From positions 1,364,001 to 1,428,000 of the forward strand of contig NZ_CP121261.1 in assembly GCF_029637605.1 (NCBI RefSeq): DNA of 64,000 nucleotides, written 5' to 3'. Positions 16,140 through 26,222 of the stretch are shown here, in pieces. Within the stretch, counting starts at the first letter, position 1. Every line of letters starts with the position of its first letter. The notes below the pieces were generated by a model that had not been told where the DNA came from, ran no database searches, and was given only the letters and a program-made list of their open reading frames with translations. A program made the translations under genes and the position numbers. This DNA is from Achromobacter spanius. GTDB lineage: Bacteria; Pseudomonadota; Gammaproteobacteria; Burkholderiales; Burkholderiaceae_B.

Positions 16140-17360
16140 CTACAGGAACATTTCCTGCAAGTCATTCAAAAACCGCCAGCCCAAGGGCGTGGCCTTCAGG
16201 CGCGTCGGATCCGCGTCCAGCAAGCCCCGTTTCGATGCTGCCTCCAATTGGTGCGCGATGGCCGCAAGCGACAAACCGGTGCGTTCGTTAAAGGCCGTGG
16301 CGGGTACGCCGTCCTTCAGGCGCAGCGCGTTGAGCATGAATTCAAAGGGCAATTCATCAGGGCCGACCTGGCGGCTTTCGGCCAGGTGGCTACCGTCGCG
16401 CGCCATGGCTGCCTGCATCCAGGAGTCCGGACTGCGCAGCCGGGCTTCGCGCACGATACGGTCATGAAATGACAGCTTGCCATGCGCGCCGGGGCCGATG
16501 CCCAGGTAGTCGCCAAATTCCCAGTAATTCAGGTTGTGGCGGCAGCGCGCGCCCGCTTTGGCATAGGCGGACACCTCGTAGCGCGCCAAGCCGGCTGCCG
16601 CCAGTTCGGCCTCGACCGCGTCTTGCATGGCCGCGCTGGTGTCGTCGTCGGGCAGTTCCGCGGGCGGGAACTTGGCGAAGACGGTGTTGGGTTCCATCGT
16701 CAGGTGATACAGCGACAGATGCTCGGTGCCGAACGAGATGGCCTGGCGCAGGTCCGCCACACAGGCGTCCAGGCTTTGGCCGGGCAAGGCGAACATCATG
16801 TCCAGGTTCACGCGCGAGACGGCGCGTTGCGCCATGTCGATCGCGGCGCGGGCCTGCGCGGCGTCGTGGATGCGGCCCAGCTTTTGCAGTTGCGCATCGT
16901 CAAAGCTCTGGATGCCTAGCGAGAACCGCGTAACGCCGCTTGCCGCATAGTCGCGAAAGCGGCTGGCCTCGGCGGTGCCAGGGTTGGCTTCCATGGTGAT
17001 CTCGGCGTCTGGCCAAAGATTCAAACAGGCGCGCAGCATGGCCAGCAGTTCATCCAAGCCGGCCGACGACAGCAGACTGGGCGTGCCGCCGCCAATAAAG
17101 ACGGACACTACCTGCCTGCCCCAAATGGACGGCAGCGCCTGTTCAAGATCGCTGCGCAAGGCGTCCAGATACGCGCGTTCCGGGATCTCTCCCGGCGCGG
17201 CGTGGGAATTGAAGTCGCAATACGGGCATTTGCGCACGCACCACGGCACGTGCACATAAATAGACAGCGGCGGCAGGCTGGTCAGCGTGGCGCCGGGGGG
17301 AAGGCGCACACGCGACGGCGATGCGCCCATGTCGTTGCGGATGGGAATGGTGATGGACAT
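16140..17360 (-). CDS. hemW: Radical SAM heme chaperone HemW (HemN-like)
   Basis: 406 residues. CVRKCPYC (Cys41, Cys45, Cys48) binds the radical-SAM 4Fe-4S cluster, followed by VFIGGGTPSLL and the C-terminal HemN domain. HemW binds heme and is thought to insert it into respiratory enzymes; it is often misannotated as oxygen-independent coproporphyrinogen oxidase. The ATG at 17360 lies 5 bases after the rdgB stop, giving an operon. The frame stays open to 17567 inside rdgB, but that extension is not homologous. Confidence 0.92.
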   Translation of the reverse strand: MSITIPIRNDMGASPSRVRLPPGATLTSLPPLSIYVHVPWCVRKCPYCDFNSHAAPGEIPERAYLDALRSDLEQALPSIWGRQVVSVFIGGGTPSLLSSAGLDELLAMLRACLNLWPDAEITMEANPGTAEASRFRDYAASGVTRFSLGIQSFDDAQLQKLGRIHDAAQARAAIDMAQRAVSRVNLDMMFALPGQSLDACVADLRQAISFGTEHLSLYHLTMEPNTVFAKFPPAELPDDDTSAAMQDAVEAELAAAGLARYEVSAYAKAGARCRHNLNYWEFGDYLGIGPGAHGKLSFHDRIVREARLRSPDSWMQAAMARDGSHLAESRQVGPDELPFEFMLNALRLKDGVPATAFNERTGLSLAAIAHQLEAASKRGLLDADPTRLKATPLGWRFLNDLQEMFL

Positions 17361-17365
17361 GCGGG

Positions 17366-17989
17366 TTAAGCGTGGCTGAGCTTGCTCAGCAGTTCGCGCA
17401 AGGCGCGGGCGCGATGGCTGACGCGGTTCTTTTCTTCGGGGTCGAGCGAGGCGGCCGTCAGCGCCATGTCGGGCAGGTAGAAGTGGGGGTCGTAGCCAAA
17501 GCCGTTCGCGCCTTCGGGCTGGTCGATGATCTCGCCGTGCCACAGGCCTTCGCCAATGATGGGACACGGGTCGTTCTCCGAACGCACCAGGGCCAGCACC
17601 GCCACATACCAGGCGTGGCGGTCGGCAACGCCCGCCAGGTTGCGCACCAACAGCGCGTTATTGGCCTGGTCGGATTTTTCGCCGCCGTGCATCTTGGCGT
17701 AACGGGCCGAATACACGCCGGGCGCAGCGTCCAGCGCGGCCACGCACAGGCCGGAGTCGTCGGCCAGGGCTGGCAGGCCAGTCAAGCGGCTGGCATGACG
17801 GGCCTTGGCCAGCGCGTTTTCAACAAAGGTTACGTGCGGCTCTTCGGCTTCGGGCACGCCAAGCTCGCCTTGCGGCACAAGTTCAACACCCAGAGGCGCA
17901 AACAGGGCGGAAAACTCACGCAATTTGCCAGCATTGTTGGACGCCAGAACGATGCGGCGCAGGGATTCGGGAATCTTGGGGGATGTCAT
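17366..17989 (-). CDS. rdgB: XTP/dITP pyrophosphatase (RdgB/HAM1 family)
   Basis: 207 residues. SNNAGKLREF (17-26), then DDSGLCVAALDAAPGVYSAR, which carries the catalytic and base-recognition residues, and the C-terminal SHRARAL. It hydrolyses non-canonical purine triphosphates such as ITP and XTP so they are not built into nucleic acids. I start at 17989 (MTSPKIPESL); the frame continues upstream to 18184 without recognisable homology. It is followed directly by hemW. In related bacteria rph usually precedes rdgB; here rph lies 7 kb away. Confidence 0.94.
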   Translation of the reverse strand: MTSPKIPESLRRIVLASNNAGKLREFSALFAPLGVELVPQGELGVPEAEEPHVTFVENALAKARHASRLTGLPALADDSGLCVAALDAAPGVYSARYAKMHGGEKSDQANNALLVRNLAGVADRHAWYVAVLALVRSENDPCPIIGEGLWHGEIIDQPEGANGFGYDPHFYLPDMALTAASLDPEEKNRVSHRARALRELLSKLSHA

Positions 17990-18177
17990 GGGGCAAATTG
18001 TATAGGGCGCGGACTGGCGGGCGGCCGCTGCCCCCGCTCCTAGCAAGGGGAAACCTCGGTTGACACCCATGTAACAGCGCTTGAAGATTGCGCGTCGCGT
18101 GCGCCGGCAACAACGCCGACATATTTTCTTGTCAACATGTCCAATCTTGTCACTGATCGTATCTGAACGCCTAGGCG

Positions 18178-20031
18178 ATGACATCCCTACACGCTCTGCC
18201 TCGGCCGATTGCGGCCCGCACGCCTCTCACTCTGTCGGGCGATGCGCCCGCAACCGTCGGCTTGGCCGGCATCTTGCAAGATCGTTTGCTGCGACCCCGC
18301 TTTCAGCCGGTGGTTGACCTGTCTCACACGCGCATCTACGGGCATGAAAGCCTGATACGCGGTCCCGCCGACACCGCCCTGCACTTCCCGGACGCGCTTT
18401 TTGCCGAAGCCCGGCGCCGAGGCCTGCACCCGCAACTGGAGTTGGCCAGCTTTCGGGCCGGGGCCCAGGGGTTCCACGACAACGAGGCTTCCGGCAAGCT
18501 GTTCCTGAACCTGTCCGGCTCGGCGCTGATCCATTTCTGGACGCTGTGGGGCGGCGACATGCCTGGGCACCTGCTTGAAGGTTGCGCACTGCCGGCTTCC
18601 AGCATCATCGTTGAGCTGACCGAACAAGACCCGTTGTCCGACCACATCGGCGAACTGACCAATGCCTTTGCCTGCCTGCGCGAGCACGGCATGCGCATCG
18701 CGCTGGATGACTACGGCGTGGGCAACTCGAATTTGCAGCTATGGGCCGAAATGCAGCCCGACCTGGTCAAGATCGACCGCTACTTCTTCGACGGCATCGG
18801 GCACGACGACCGCAAGCAAAGCATGGTGCGCGCCATTTTGAAGGTGGCCCAGCACCTGGGCACCTCCATCGTGGCCGAAGGCATCGAGACCGCCGAAGAC
18901 CTGGCCGTGGTGCGCGAACTGGACATCCGCTACGCGCAAGGCTGGTTCCTGGGGCGGCCCGAAGAAACCTTGCTGACCGAGCTGACCGCGCCGGTGCGCG
19001 ATTCGCTGCGCGTGCGCAGCACCGGCCCCCTGTCGCAACGCGCGGCGGGCGGCACGGCGGCCAGCCTGCGCGTGGAAGCGCCGGCCGCCTTGCTGGACAA
19101 GCACACCAACGATGACGTGCACCGGCTTTTTATCGAACACAAAGCCATGCACGCCGTGGCGGTGGTCGACGCCGATAACCGGCCGGTGGGCATCATCAAC
19201 CGGCGCGACTTCTCGGAACACTACGCGCAGCGCTACACGCGCGAACTGTTCGGCCGCGACCGCTGTTCAACCTTCATGAACGCCGAACCGGTGCTGGTGG
19301 ACCTGAACGTGTCCATCGACCAGCTCAGCCACGTGCTGATATCGGAAGACCAGCGCTACCTGATGGACGGCCTGATCATCACGCGGGATGGCCGTTACGA
19401 CGGCTTGGCAACCGGCGAAACGCTGGTGCGTTCCGTGACCGAAATGCGGATCGAGGCGGCGCGCTACGCCAACCCGCTGACGTCCCTGCCCGGCAACATT
19501 CCCATCAGCCGCCACATTGCAACGCTACTGGAAGACGCGGCCGACTTCACCGTTTGCTATGGCGATCTGAACAACTTCAAGCCCTTCAACGACGTCTACG
19601 GCTACTGGCGCGGCGACGACATGATCATGTTGACCGCCGAGGTCATCAAGCACCACTGCGACCCCTTGCGCGACTTTGTCGGCCATGTAGGCGGCGATGA
19701 TTTCGTGGTGCTGTTCCGCAGCCCGGACTGGACCGAGCGCGTGCAGCGCATCATCGTGGAATTCAACGAACAGGCCACGGCCCTGTACGACGACCTGGGC
19801 CGCAAGAATGGCGGCATCGAAGCGGAAGACCGCTACGGTGTGCCGCGCTTCTTTCCCTTCGTCACGCTGGGCGTGGGCGCGCTGACCGTCACCCCCTCGC
19901 TATGCGAGCGCATCCGCCCGGAGGACATCGCGTCGGCTGCCGCGAACGTCAAGCACAAGGTCAAGCATGGGAACCTGTCGCTGGTGATCGAGCGCTACAC
20001 CGGCGGCGTCCTGCCCGACCTGGCCGCGTAG
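18178..20031 (+). CDS. EAL-CBS-GGDEF cyclic-di-GMP signalling protein
   Basis: 617 residues, cytoplasmic. The N-terminal EAL domain (about 30-275) has ESLIRGP (57-63) in place of EALxR, and keeps [31 protein letters not shown] and EGIET, so the phosphodiesterase residues look complete. A CBS pair follows (about 305-420), then a C-terminal GGDEF domain with the signature [10 protein letters not shown]. The fourth residue of the motif is Asp instead of Glu, so cyclase activity is doubtful and it may be a GTP sensor. CBS domains usually bind adenine nucleotides. The last 132 bases overlap the chemoreceptor gene on the other strand. Confidence 0.9.
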   Translation: MTSLHALPRPIAARTPLTLSGDAPATVGLAGILQDRLLRPRFQPVVDLSHTRIYGHESLIRGPADTALHFPDALFAEARRRGLHPQLELASFRAGAQGFHDNEASGKLFLNLSGSALIHFWTLWGGDMPGHLLEGCALPASSIIVELTEQDPLSDHIGELTNAFACLREHGMRIALDDYGVGNSNLQLWAEMQPDLVKIDRYFFDGIGHDDRKQSMVRAILKVAQHLGTSIVAEGIETAEDLAVVRELDIRYAQGWFLGRPEETLLTELTAPVRDSLRVRSTGPLSQRAAGGTAASLRVEAPAALLDKHTNDDVHRLFIEHKAMHAVAVVDADNRPVGIINRRDFSEHYAQRYTRELFGRDRCSTFMNAEPVLVDLNVSIDQLSHVLISEDQRYLMDGLIITRDGRYDGLATGETLVRSVTEMRIEAARYANPLTSLPGNIPISRHIATLLEDAADFTVCYGDLNNFKPFNDVYGYWRGDDMIMLTAEVIKHHCDPLRDFVGHVGGDDFVVLFRSPDWTERVQRIIVEFNEQATALYDDLGRKNGGIEAEDRYGVPRFFPFVTLGVGALTVTPSLCERIRPEDIASAAANVKHKVKHGNLSLVIERYTGGVLPDLAA

Positions 20032-21636
20032 CTGGCCAATCGAGGCCTGCACGGCCGAGGCGTTTTGCGCCGCCTGGGCAATCTGAAATACGGCCACCGC
20101 CCGCCGCAGGCCTTGCGCCTGGATTTCCAGGGCGGCGGCGGCGGCAGCGGTTTGCTCGACCATGGCGGCGTTTTCCTGTGTGGACCGTTCAATGTCGGCC
20201 ACCGCGTCGTTCACCGACGCAATGCCAGCGGCCTGCTCGGCCGTCGCGTTTGAGATTTCGGCCACGATCTGCGTCACCCGGTCCACCGACACCACCATGT
20301 CGCGCATGGTGTCGCCGGCCAGGTTCACTTGACGCACGCCGGCCTGCACGCGCTCGGCGGAGTCTTCGATCAGCCCCTTGATTTCCTTGGCGGCCTGCGC
20401 GCTGCGTTGCGCCAGCGAGCGCACTTCGCCCGCCACCACCGCGAAACCCTTGCCCTGCTCGCCCGCACGGGCCGCCTCGACAGCGGCGTTCAAGGCCAGG
20501 ATGTTGGTCTGAAAGGCAATGCTGTCCACCACGCCCACAATTTCACCGATACGGCGCGCGCTGTCGGCAATGCCCTGCATGCTTTGCACCACCTCGTCCA
20601 CCGCGCGCCCGCCGCGCTGGGCCAGTTGCGTGGCGCTTTCCGCCTGGCGGCTGGCCAGGTCGGCATTACCCGCCGTGAGCTGGACGGTGTGGGCCAACTG
20701 CGTCATGTTGGCGGCGGCTTCCTGCAAGGACCCGGCCTGGCGCGCGGTGCGGTCGGACATGTCCGCACCGCCTGCCGCGATCTCGCCCGAGCCGGTGTGA
20801 ATTTCCTCGACACCATGGCGCACCGACGCAACTGCCGCAGACAACCCCGTCTGCATGCGGCGCATGGCCGAATACAGCACGCCGATTTCGTTGTCGCCGC
20901 GCATGGCGATGGCACCGGTCAGGTCGCCATCGGCAATACGGTCGAAGTGCGCGCCGGCCTCATTCAGCGGGCGCAGAATGCCGCGCCGAAACGCCAGCCG
21001 GATCAGCACGGCCAGCAACAGCACCACCGCCAGCACCACGCCGGCCACCATGATGACGCGCTGCAGGGTTTGGCTGGCGCTGGCAACGGCGGCCTGGCCC
21101 TGCTCGCGTGCGTAGGTCTGATAGGCGTCCGCCTGCTTCACATAGGCCGCGCCACTGGCCGGCAGCACCTTGTCCACCAGCCGGTTCACTTCAATGCCGT
21201 TCCAGGCTTGCGTCGCTTGCAGCATGGGCGTCATGGTCTGGTCCGCGAAGGCGGTGTAGGCCGCCAGCAGTTGTTCAAACAGCGGGCCGCCTTGCGCGCT
21301 GGTGTCCGGGTTGGCGCGCAGTTGCGCCAGGCTTTCGCCCGCCTGTTTGAGCAGCGCCTCGGCATGAGCTAACGATTGGTTGCGCGCGTCTTCCAGCCCG
21401 CCCTCCATGCTGGTCTTGGCGTCGGCCAGCGCGGCGCGCGCCTGGAACAGCCGGCTGGTCATGTCGGCCAGGTCGCTGGCGCGCTCGATACTGCCCTGGC
21501 CCAGCGCTTCGATGTCCGCGCGGTTATCGCGCAATACCGCGATGCCCGCCGCCGCCGCTATCGCAAACAACAAGACAAACAACGCCAGAATGGCCGATAC
21601 CGCCGTGGTGACCCTGAGATTTTTCCGCATATCCAT
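19900..21636 (-). CDS. Methyl-accepting chemotaxis protein with unusual 3' extension
   Basis: About 578 residues. A first membrane helix ([20 protein letters not shown]), a four-helix periplasmic ligand domain, a second helix ([19 protein letters not shown]), HAMP, and the signalling hairpin with the conserved tip [20 protein letters not shown]. It passes attractant signals to CheA/CheW. Receptors of this type normally end soon after the VAVFQ-like segment. Here the frame continues about 55 residues, the last 44 of them antisense to the 3' end of the EAL-CBS-GGDEF gene, ending RADALA. Start set at ATG 21636; 21630 and 21672 are alternatives. Confidence 0.88.
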   Translation of the reverse strand: MDMRKNLRVTTAVSAILALFVLLFAIAAAAGIAVLRDNRADIEALGQGSIERASDLADMTSRLFQARAALADAKTSMEGGLEDARNQSLAHAEALLKQAGESLAQLRANPDTSAQGGPLFEQLLAAYTAFADQTMTPMLQATQAWNGIEVNRLVDKVLPASGAAYVKQADAYQTYAREQGQAAVASASQTLQRVIMVAGVVLAVVLLLAVLIRLAFRRGILRPLNEAGAHFDRIADGDLTGAIAMRGDNEIGVLYSAMRRMQTGLSAAVASVRHGVEEIHTGSGEIAAGGADMSDRTARQAGSLQEAAANMTQLAHTVQLTAGNADLASRQAESATQLAQRGGRAVDEVVQSMQGIADSARRIGEIVGVVDSIAFQTNILALNAAVEAARAGEQGKGFAVVAGEVRSLAQRSAQAAKEIKGLIEDSAERVQAGVRQVNLAGDTMRDMVVSVDRVTQIVAEISNATAEQAAGIASVNDAVADIERSTQENAAMVEQTAAAAAALEIQAQGLRRAVAVFQIAQAAQNASAVQASIGQLRGQVGQDAAGVALDHQRQVPMLDLVLDVRGSRRDVLRADALA

Positions 21637-21859
21637 CCGTATGAAACCGGGCGCCGTAAGGCGCAGTGCCATGGATTATGGACAGGCAGTTTGGCAATTT
21701 CTTGACACAACTGCCCTGAACACGGACCAACGCCCGTCATGAAAGTGCGCTTTTGCGAACAGGAACCCCGTATTAAGGAATTGTGAATTGGCACGGCCGC
21801 GCCCATGCGGCACATTCGATGCTGTACCGATCCATCCTCTTGTCTCTCACCACACCCCT

Positions 21860-23020
21860 ATGCCCCACGCCTCACACGACTATCAGGACATCCGCGAAGC
21901 CGTGCGCGATCTTTGCGCGCAATTTCCCGGCGAGTATTTCCGCAAGGTTGATGAAGAACGCGGCTACCCCGAAGACTTTGTCCGCGCACTGACCGAGGCC
22001 GGTTGGCTGGCCGCGCTGATTCCCCAGGAATACGGCGGCTCGGGGCTGGGCTTGACCGAAGCGTCGGTCATCATGGAAGAAATCAACCGCAGCGGCGGCA
22101 ATTCCGGCGCCTGCCACGGCCAGATGTACAACATGGGCACCTTGCTGCGCCACGGCTCGGAAGCGCAGAAGCGCGAGTACCTGCCGCGCATCGCCGCGGG
22201 CGAACTGCGGTTGCAGTCGATGGGCGTTACCGAACCCACCACCGGCACCGACACCACCAAGATCAAGACCACCGCCGTGCGCCGTGGCGACCGCTACGTC
22301 ATCAATGGCCAGAAGGTCTGGATTTCGCGCGTGCAGCATTCGGACTTGATGATCCTGCTGGCGCGCACCACGCCACTGGACCAGGTCACGCGCAAATCCG
22401 AAGGCATGTCGATCTTCTTGGTGGACCTGCACCACGCCGTCAAGCACGGCATGACGATCCGCCCCATTCCCAACATGGTCAATCACGAGACCAATGAATT
22501 GTTTTTCGACAACCTGGAAATTCCCGTCGAAAACCTGATCGGTGAAGAAGGCAAAGGCTTCAAGTACATCCTGGATGGCCTGAATGCCGAACGCACGTTG
22601 ATTGCCGCCGAGTGCATCGGCGACGGCTACTGGTTCGTGGACAAGGTCACCGCGTATGCGAAGGAACGCATGGTGTTCGGCCGCCCCATCGGCCAGAACC
22701 AGGGCGTGCAATTCCCCATCGCGCGCGCCCACATCAACGTGGAAGCCGCCAGCCTGATGCGTTACGAAGCCTGCCGGCTGTTCGACGCGCACCAGCCCTG
22801 CGGCGCGCAGGCAAACATGGCCAAGCTGCTGGCGGCGGATGCGTCTTGGGAAGCCGCCAACGCCTGCCTGCAGTTTCACGGCGGATTCGGCTTTGCCACC
22901 GAATACGACGTGGAACGCAAATTCCGTGAGACGCGGCTTTATCAGGTGGCGCCGATTTCGACGAACCTGATTCTGTCTTACGTCGCCGAACACATCCTGG
23001 GCTTGCCCCGTTCCTTCTGA
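21860..23020 (+). CDS. Acyl-CoA dehydrogenase family protein
   Basis: 386 residues with the three-part acyl-CoA dehydrogenase fold: N-terminal helices, a central beta domain (MGVTEPTTGTDTTKIKTTA) and the C-terminal FAD-binding helices (FHGGFGFATEYDVERKFRET). It should oxidise or otherwise act on an acyl-CoA with FAD. The region where many members have Tyr-Glu-Gly-Thr, with Glu as catalytic base, reads LYQVAPIS here, so the base must sit elsewhere; Glu in IAAECIG is a candidate. Start at ATG 21860 (MPHASHDYQD); the frame is open upstream to 21788. An MmgE/PrpD gene follows after 10 bases. Confidence 0.9.
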   Translation: MPHASHDYQDIREAVRDLCAQFPGEYFRKVDEERGYPEDFVRALTEAGWLAALIPQEYGGSGLGLTEASVIMEEINRSGGNSGACHGQMYNMGTLLRHGSEAQKREYLPRIAAGELRLQSMGVTEPTTGTDTTKIKTTAVRRGDRYVINGQKVWISRVQHSDLMILLARTTPLDQVTRKSEGMSIFLVDLHHAVKHGMTIRPIPNMVNHETNELFFDNLEIPVENLIGEEGKGFKYILDGLNAERTLIAAECIGDGYWFVDKVTAYAKERMVFGRPIGQNQGVQFPIARAHINVEAASLMRYEACRLFDAHQPCGAQANMAKLLAADASWEAANACLQFHGGFGFATEYDVERKFRETRLYQVAPISTNLILSYVAEHILGLPRSF

Positions 23021-23030
23021 CCCGACGCCA

Positions 23031-24410
23031 ATGCTCATGACTGCAACCAAAGATACCTCTGATCTAAGCGCCGAACTGGCCGCCTTCGCCGCCAACCTGC
23101 GCTACGAAGACATCCCAGCGCCGGTATTGCGCCGCGCCGAAGACCTGCTGCTGGATTGCCTGGCGTCGATACTCGCCGGCGCGTCGGCGCGCGCGGTACT
23201 GGCCATGGATCGCTATGCCGCTGCAATGGGGCCGACCGATGGCCCCAGCGAAGTGCTGATCAACCGCCGCCGGACCACGCCGCTGTTTGCCGCCATGGTG
23301 AACGCGGCAGCGGCCCACGTGGTGGAGCAGGACGACGTCCACAACGGCTCGGTGTTTCATCCGGCCGCCGTGGTGTTTCCGCCCGCGCTAGCGGTTGCGC
23401 AGGCGCTGGGAAGTTCGGGGCGTGATCTGTTGGTGGCGTCCGTGGCGGGCTACGAAGTGGGCATCCGGGTGGGAGAATTCCTGGGCCGCTCGCACTACAA
23501 GATTTTCCACACGACGGGCACGGCCGGCACTTTGGCCGCCGCCGTCACCACCGGCCGTTTGCTCAAGCTCACACCCGAACAGATGCTGCACGCCTTGGGC
23601 TCGGCCGGCACGCAGGCGGCGGGTCTGTGGGAATTTCTGCGCGATGCGGCCGACTCCAAGCAACTGCATACGGCCAAGGCCGCGGCCGATGGCATGACCG
23701 CCGCCTACCTGGCGCAAGAAGGCTTTACCGGCGCGCGCCACATCCTGGAAGGCCCGCAAGGCATGGCGGCGGGCATGTCCACGGATGCGGATCCGTCCAA
23801 GCTTTGCGACCGCCTGGGCGAACGTTGGGCCTTGGCGGAAACATCATTCAAGTTCCATGCTTCATGCCGTCACACGCACCCGGCGGCGGACGCCTTGCAA
23901 CAGGCGCTGCGGGACAACAAGCTGACGGAGGCGGATGTAGAGCGCGTGGTGGCGCATGTGCACCAGGGCGCGATTGATGTGCTGGGGCCGGTGGTCAACC
24001 CGCAAACGGTGCATCAGTCCAAGTTTTCGATGGGCACGGTGCTGGCGCTGATCGCCCGCCAAGGGCGCGCGGGCTTGGCGGAATTTGATGCGGGGCTGGA
24101 TGATCCGGCCGTGGCCGCTTTCCGTGGGAAAGTGGAGATGGTGCTGGATGCCGAGGTCGACAATGCCTATCCGCAGCGTTGGATCGGCAAGGTCACCGTC
24201 ACCACGCGCGACGGCCGCACGCTGCACGGCCGCGTCGACGAACCCAAGGGCGACCCCGGCAACACCCTGAGCCGCCCCGAAATCGAAGACAAGACACTAA
24301 GCCTGGGCCGCTACGCCGATGCGGCGACGGAACAAGAGCTACGCAGCCTGATCGATAAAATCTGGGGCTTGGAACAGGCAGACAAGGTAGGCGAATTACT
24401 GCCCACGTAG
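23031..24410 (+). CDS. MmgE/PrpD family protein
   Basis: 459 residues of the MmgE/PrpD fold (2-methylcitrate dehydratase, cis-aconitate decarboxylase and relatives). Typical segments are LLDCLASILAGASARA, VVEQDDVHNGSVFHPAAVVF and FKFHASCRHTHPAADAL. Members dehydrate or decarboxylate tricarboxylic or similar acids in the cytoplasm; the substrate cannot be read. It is in an operon with the acyl-CoA dehydrogenase. Its TAG stop is formed by the first bases of a 221-bp repeat (GTAGGATGGG), so the array abuts the coding end exactly. ATG at 23037 is an alternative start. Confidence 0.88.
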   Translation: MLMTATKDTSDLSAELAAFAANLRYEDIPAPVLRRAEDLLLDCLASILAGASARAVLAMDRYAAAMGPTDGPSEVLINRRRTTPLFAAMVNAAAAHVVEQDDVHNGSVFHPAAVVFPPALAVAQALGSSGRDLLVASVAGYEVGIRVGEFLGRSHYKIFHTTGTAGTLAAAVTTGRLLKLTPEQMLHALGSAGTQAAGLWEFLRDAADSKQLHTAKAAADGMTAAYLAQEGFTGARHILEGPQGMAAGMSTDADPSKLCDRLGERWALAETSFKFHASCRHTHPAADALQQALRDNKLTEADVERVVAHVHQGAIDVLGPVVNPQTVHQSKFSMGTVLALIARQGRAGLAEFDAGLDDPAVAAFRGKVEMVLDAEVDNAYPQRWIGKVTVTTRDGRTLHGRVDEPKGDPGNTLSRPEIEDKTLSLGRYADAATEQELRSLIDKIWGLEQADKVGELLPT

Positions 24411-25265
24411 GATGGGTGCAGCGCGAAGATTTCATCAAAAAGAAAGATGAAATCAAACGCGCGAAACCCATCAAGCAGCGCTGAAGCCCAAGCCAATTCA
24501 GCCAAAGAACCAGCAAGGCCAGTAGTCACCGCCGAACGATGGGTTACGCGCGTTTCTCAGCCGAATTCTTGCCAGCCGCCTCCCGCGCTGCACCCATCCT
24601 ACGTGGCAAGCAGCCACGTATCTCCCCGTAGGATGGGTGTAGCGCGAAGATTTCATCAAAAAGAAAGATGAAATCAAACGCGCGAAACCCATCAAGCAGC
24701 GCTGAAGCCCAAGCCAATTCAGCCAAAGAACCAGCAAGGCCAGTAGTCATCGCCGAACAATGGGTTACGCGCGTTTCCCAGCCGAATTCTTGCCCGCCGC
24801 TTGCCGCGCTGCACCCATCCTACGTGGCAAGCAGCCACATGTCTCCCCGTAGGATGGGTGCAGCGCGAAGATTTCATCAAAAAGAAAGATAAAATCAAAC
24901 GCGCGAAACCCATCAAGCAGCGGTGAAGCCCGAGCCAATTCAGCCAAAGAACCAGCAAGGCCAGTAGTCACCGCCGAACGATGGGTTACGCGCGTTTCCC
25001 GGCAGAGTTCTTGCCAGCCGCCTCCCGCGCTGCACCCATCCTACGTGGCAAGCAGCCACATGTCTCCCCGTAGGATGGGTGCAGCGCGAAGATTTCATCA
25101 AAAAGAAAGATGAAATCAAACGCGCGAAACCCATCAAGCAGCGCTGAAGCCCAAGCCAATTCAGCCAAAGAACCAGCAAGGCCAGTAGTCATCGCCGAAC
25201 GATGGGTTACGCGCGTTTCCCAGCCGAATTCTTGCCAGCCGCCTCCCGCGCTTCACCCATCCTAC
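24407..25265. repeat. Four tandem 221-bp repeat units (paired hairpins)
   Basis: GTAGGATGGGTG recurs at 24407, 24628, 24849 and 25070, an exact 221-bp period with nearly identical copies. Each unit contains two hairpins. The first is GATGGGTG...CGCG...GATTTCATC loop GATGAAATC...CGCG...ACCCATC. The second is GATGGGTTACGCGCG...GCGCTGCACCCATCCTAC. The units end with TGGCAAGCAGCCACAT; the last is truncated there and followed by rph. The array fills the gap between the convergent MmgE/PrpD and rph genes. Apparent small reading frames are by-products, since 221 is not a multiple of three. Confidence 0.95.
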
Positions 25266-25306
25266 AAGGTCAGGCCAGCGCAGCGCGTTTAGGCGGACCA
25301 ATCAGG

Positions 25307-26041
25307 TCACACCAGTGCAGCCCGCTGCGCCCTGACCAGGCTTGCAATCCCGCCTTCCGCCAATACCAGCATGGTGTCCAACTCGGCGCGGGTGAAGGTT
25401 GCGCCTTCGCCAGTGCCTTGCACTTCCACGAACGCTCCGCTGCCCGTCATGATGACGTTGACGTCGGCGTCGCAGGCGGAATCTTCCTGGTAGTCCAGAT
25501 CCAGCACCGAACGCCCTTGCACCAAGCCCACGGACACGGCGGCGACTGCATCGCGGATCGGGTTTACCGCCAGGTCGCCGCGCTTCATCAGCAAGGCCAC
25601 GGCGTCGGCCGCCGCTACCCAGGCGCCAGTGATGCTGGCGCAACGGGTGCCGCCGTCAGCCTGGAGCACATCGCAATCCAAATGCAAGGTGCGTTCGCCC
25701 AGTGCGCGCATGTCGAACACGGCACGCAAGCTGCGGCCGATCAGGCGTTGGATTTCCTGCGTGCGGCCGCTTTGCTTGCCGCGCGCGGCTTCGCGGTCAC
25801 CGCGCGTGTGCGTCGCGCGCGGCAGCATGCCGTATTCCGCCGTGACCCAGCCTTCGCCCTTGCCCTTCAGAAACGGCGGCACCTTTTCCAGCACGCTGGC
25901 GGTGCACAGCACGTGCGTGTCGCCCGCCTTCACCAGTACCGACCCTTCGGCGTAGCGCGTGAATCCGCGCTCCAGGCTGAACGGGCGCAGTTCGTCGACG
26001 GCGCGGCCAGACGGACGGGCGATGGTGGGCGTATTGGTCAC
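25307..26041 (-). CDS. rph: Ribonuclease PH
   Basis: 244 residues. It trims the 3' ends of tRNA precursors using phosphate. [19 protein letters not shown] at the start, [20 protein letters not shown] in the middle and the hexamer-forming [18 protein letters not shown] segment ([14 protein letters not shown]) are conserved. The start is GTG at 26041 with GGAG 8 bases upstream; the frame continues to 26140 without similarity. Divergent from yicC, as in many proteobacteria. Downstream lies the 221-bp array instead of rdgB. Confidence 0.95.
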   Translation of the reverse strand: MTNTPTIARPSGRAVDELRPFSLERGFTRYAEGSVLVKAGDTHVLCTASVLEKVPPFLKGKGEGWVTAEYGMLPRATHTRGDREAARGKQSGRTQEIQRLIGRSLRAVFDMRALGERTLHLDCDVLQADGGTRCASITGAWVAAADAVALLMKRGDLAVNPIRDAVAAVSVGLVQGRSVLDLDYQEDSACDADVNVIMTGSGAFVEVQGTGEGATFTRAELDTMLVLAEGGIASLVRAQRAALV

Positions 26042-26222
26042 AGGCAGACTCCAGACAGAAATAGGGTTCGCGGCATTGTACGGGCAGCGGCCGCAGGAAA
26101 TCCCGGCTTGGAGTATCCTGCCGCGATATATCCGGTTCAATAAACAGACCCGCCGCCTTTACCAGGATGCCGCGGGTCCCGGCGCAACCGGCTCTTACCC
26201 CAAGCTTCACCAGGACACGCCC

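Noticed and set aside
24311..25292. Several small reading frames (60-79 residues) repeated in the 221-bp units
   Set aside because: The period is not a multiple of three, frames cross unit borders, there are no ribosome-binding sites, and they arise on both strands from the same repeat.
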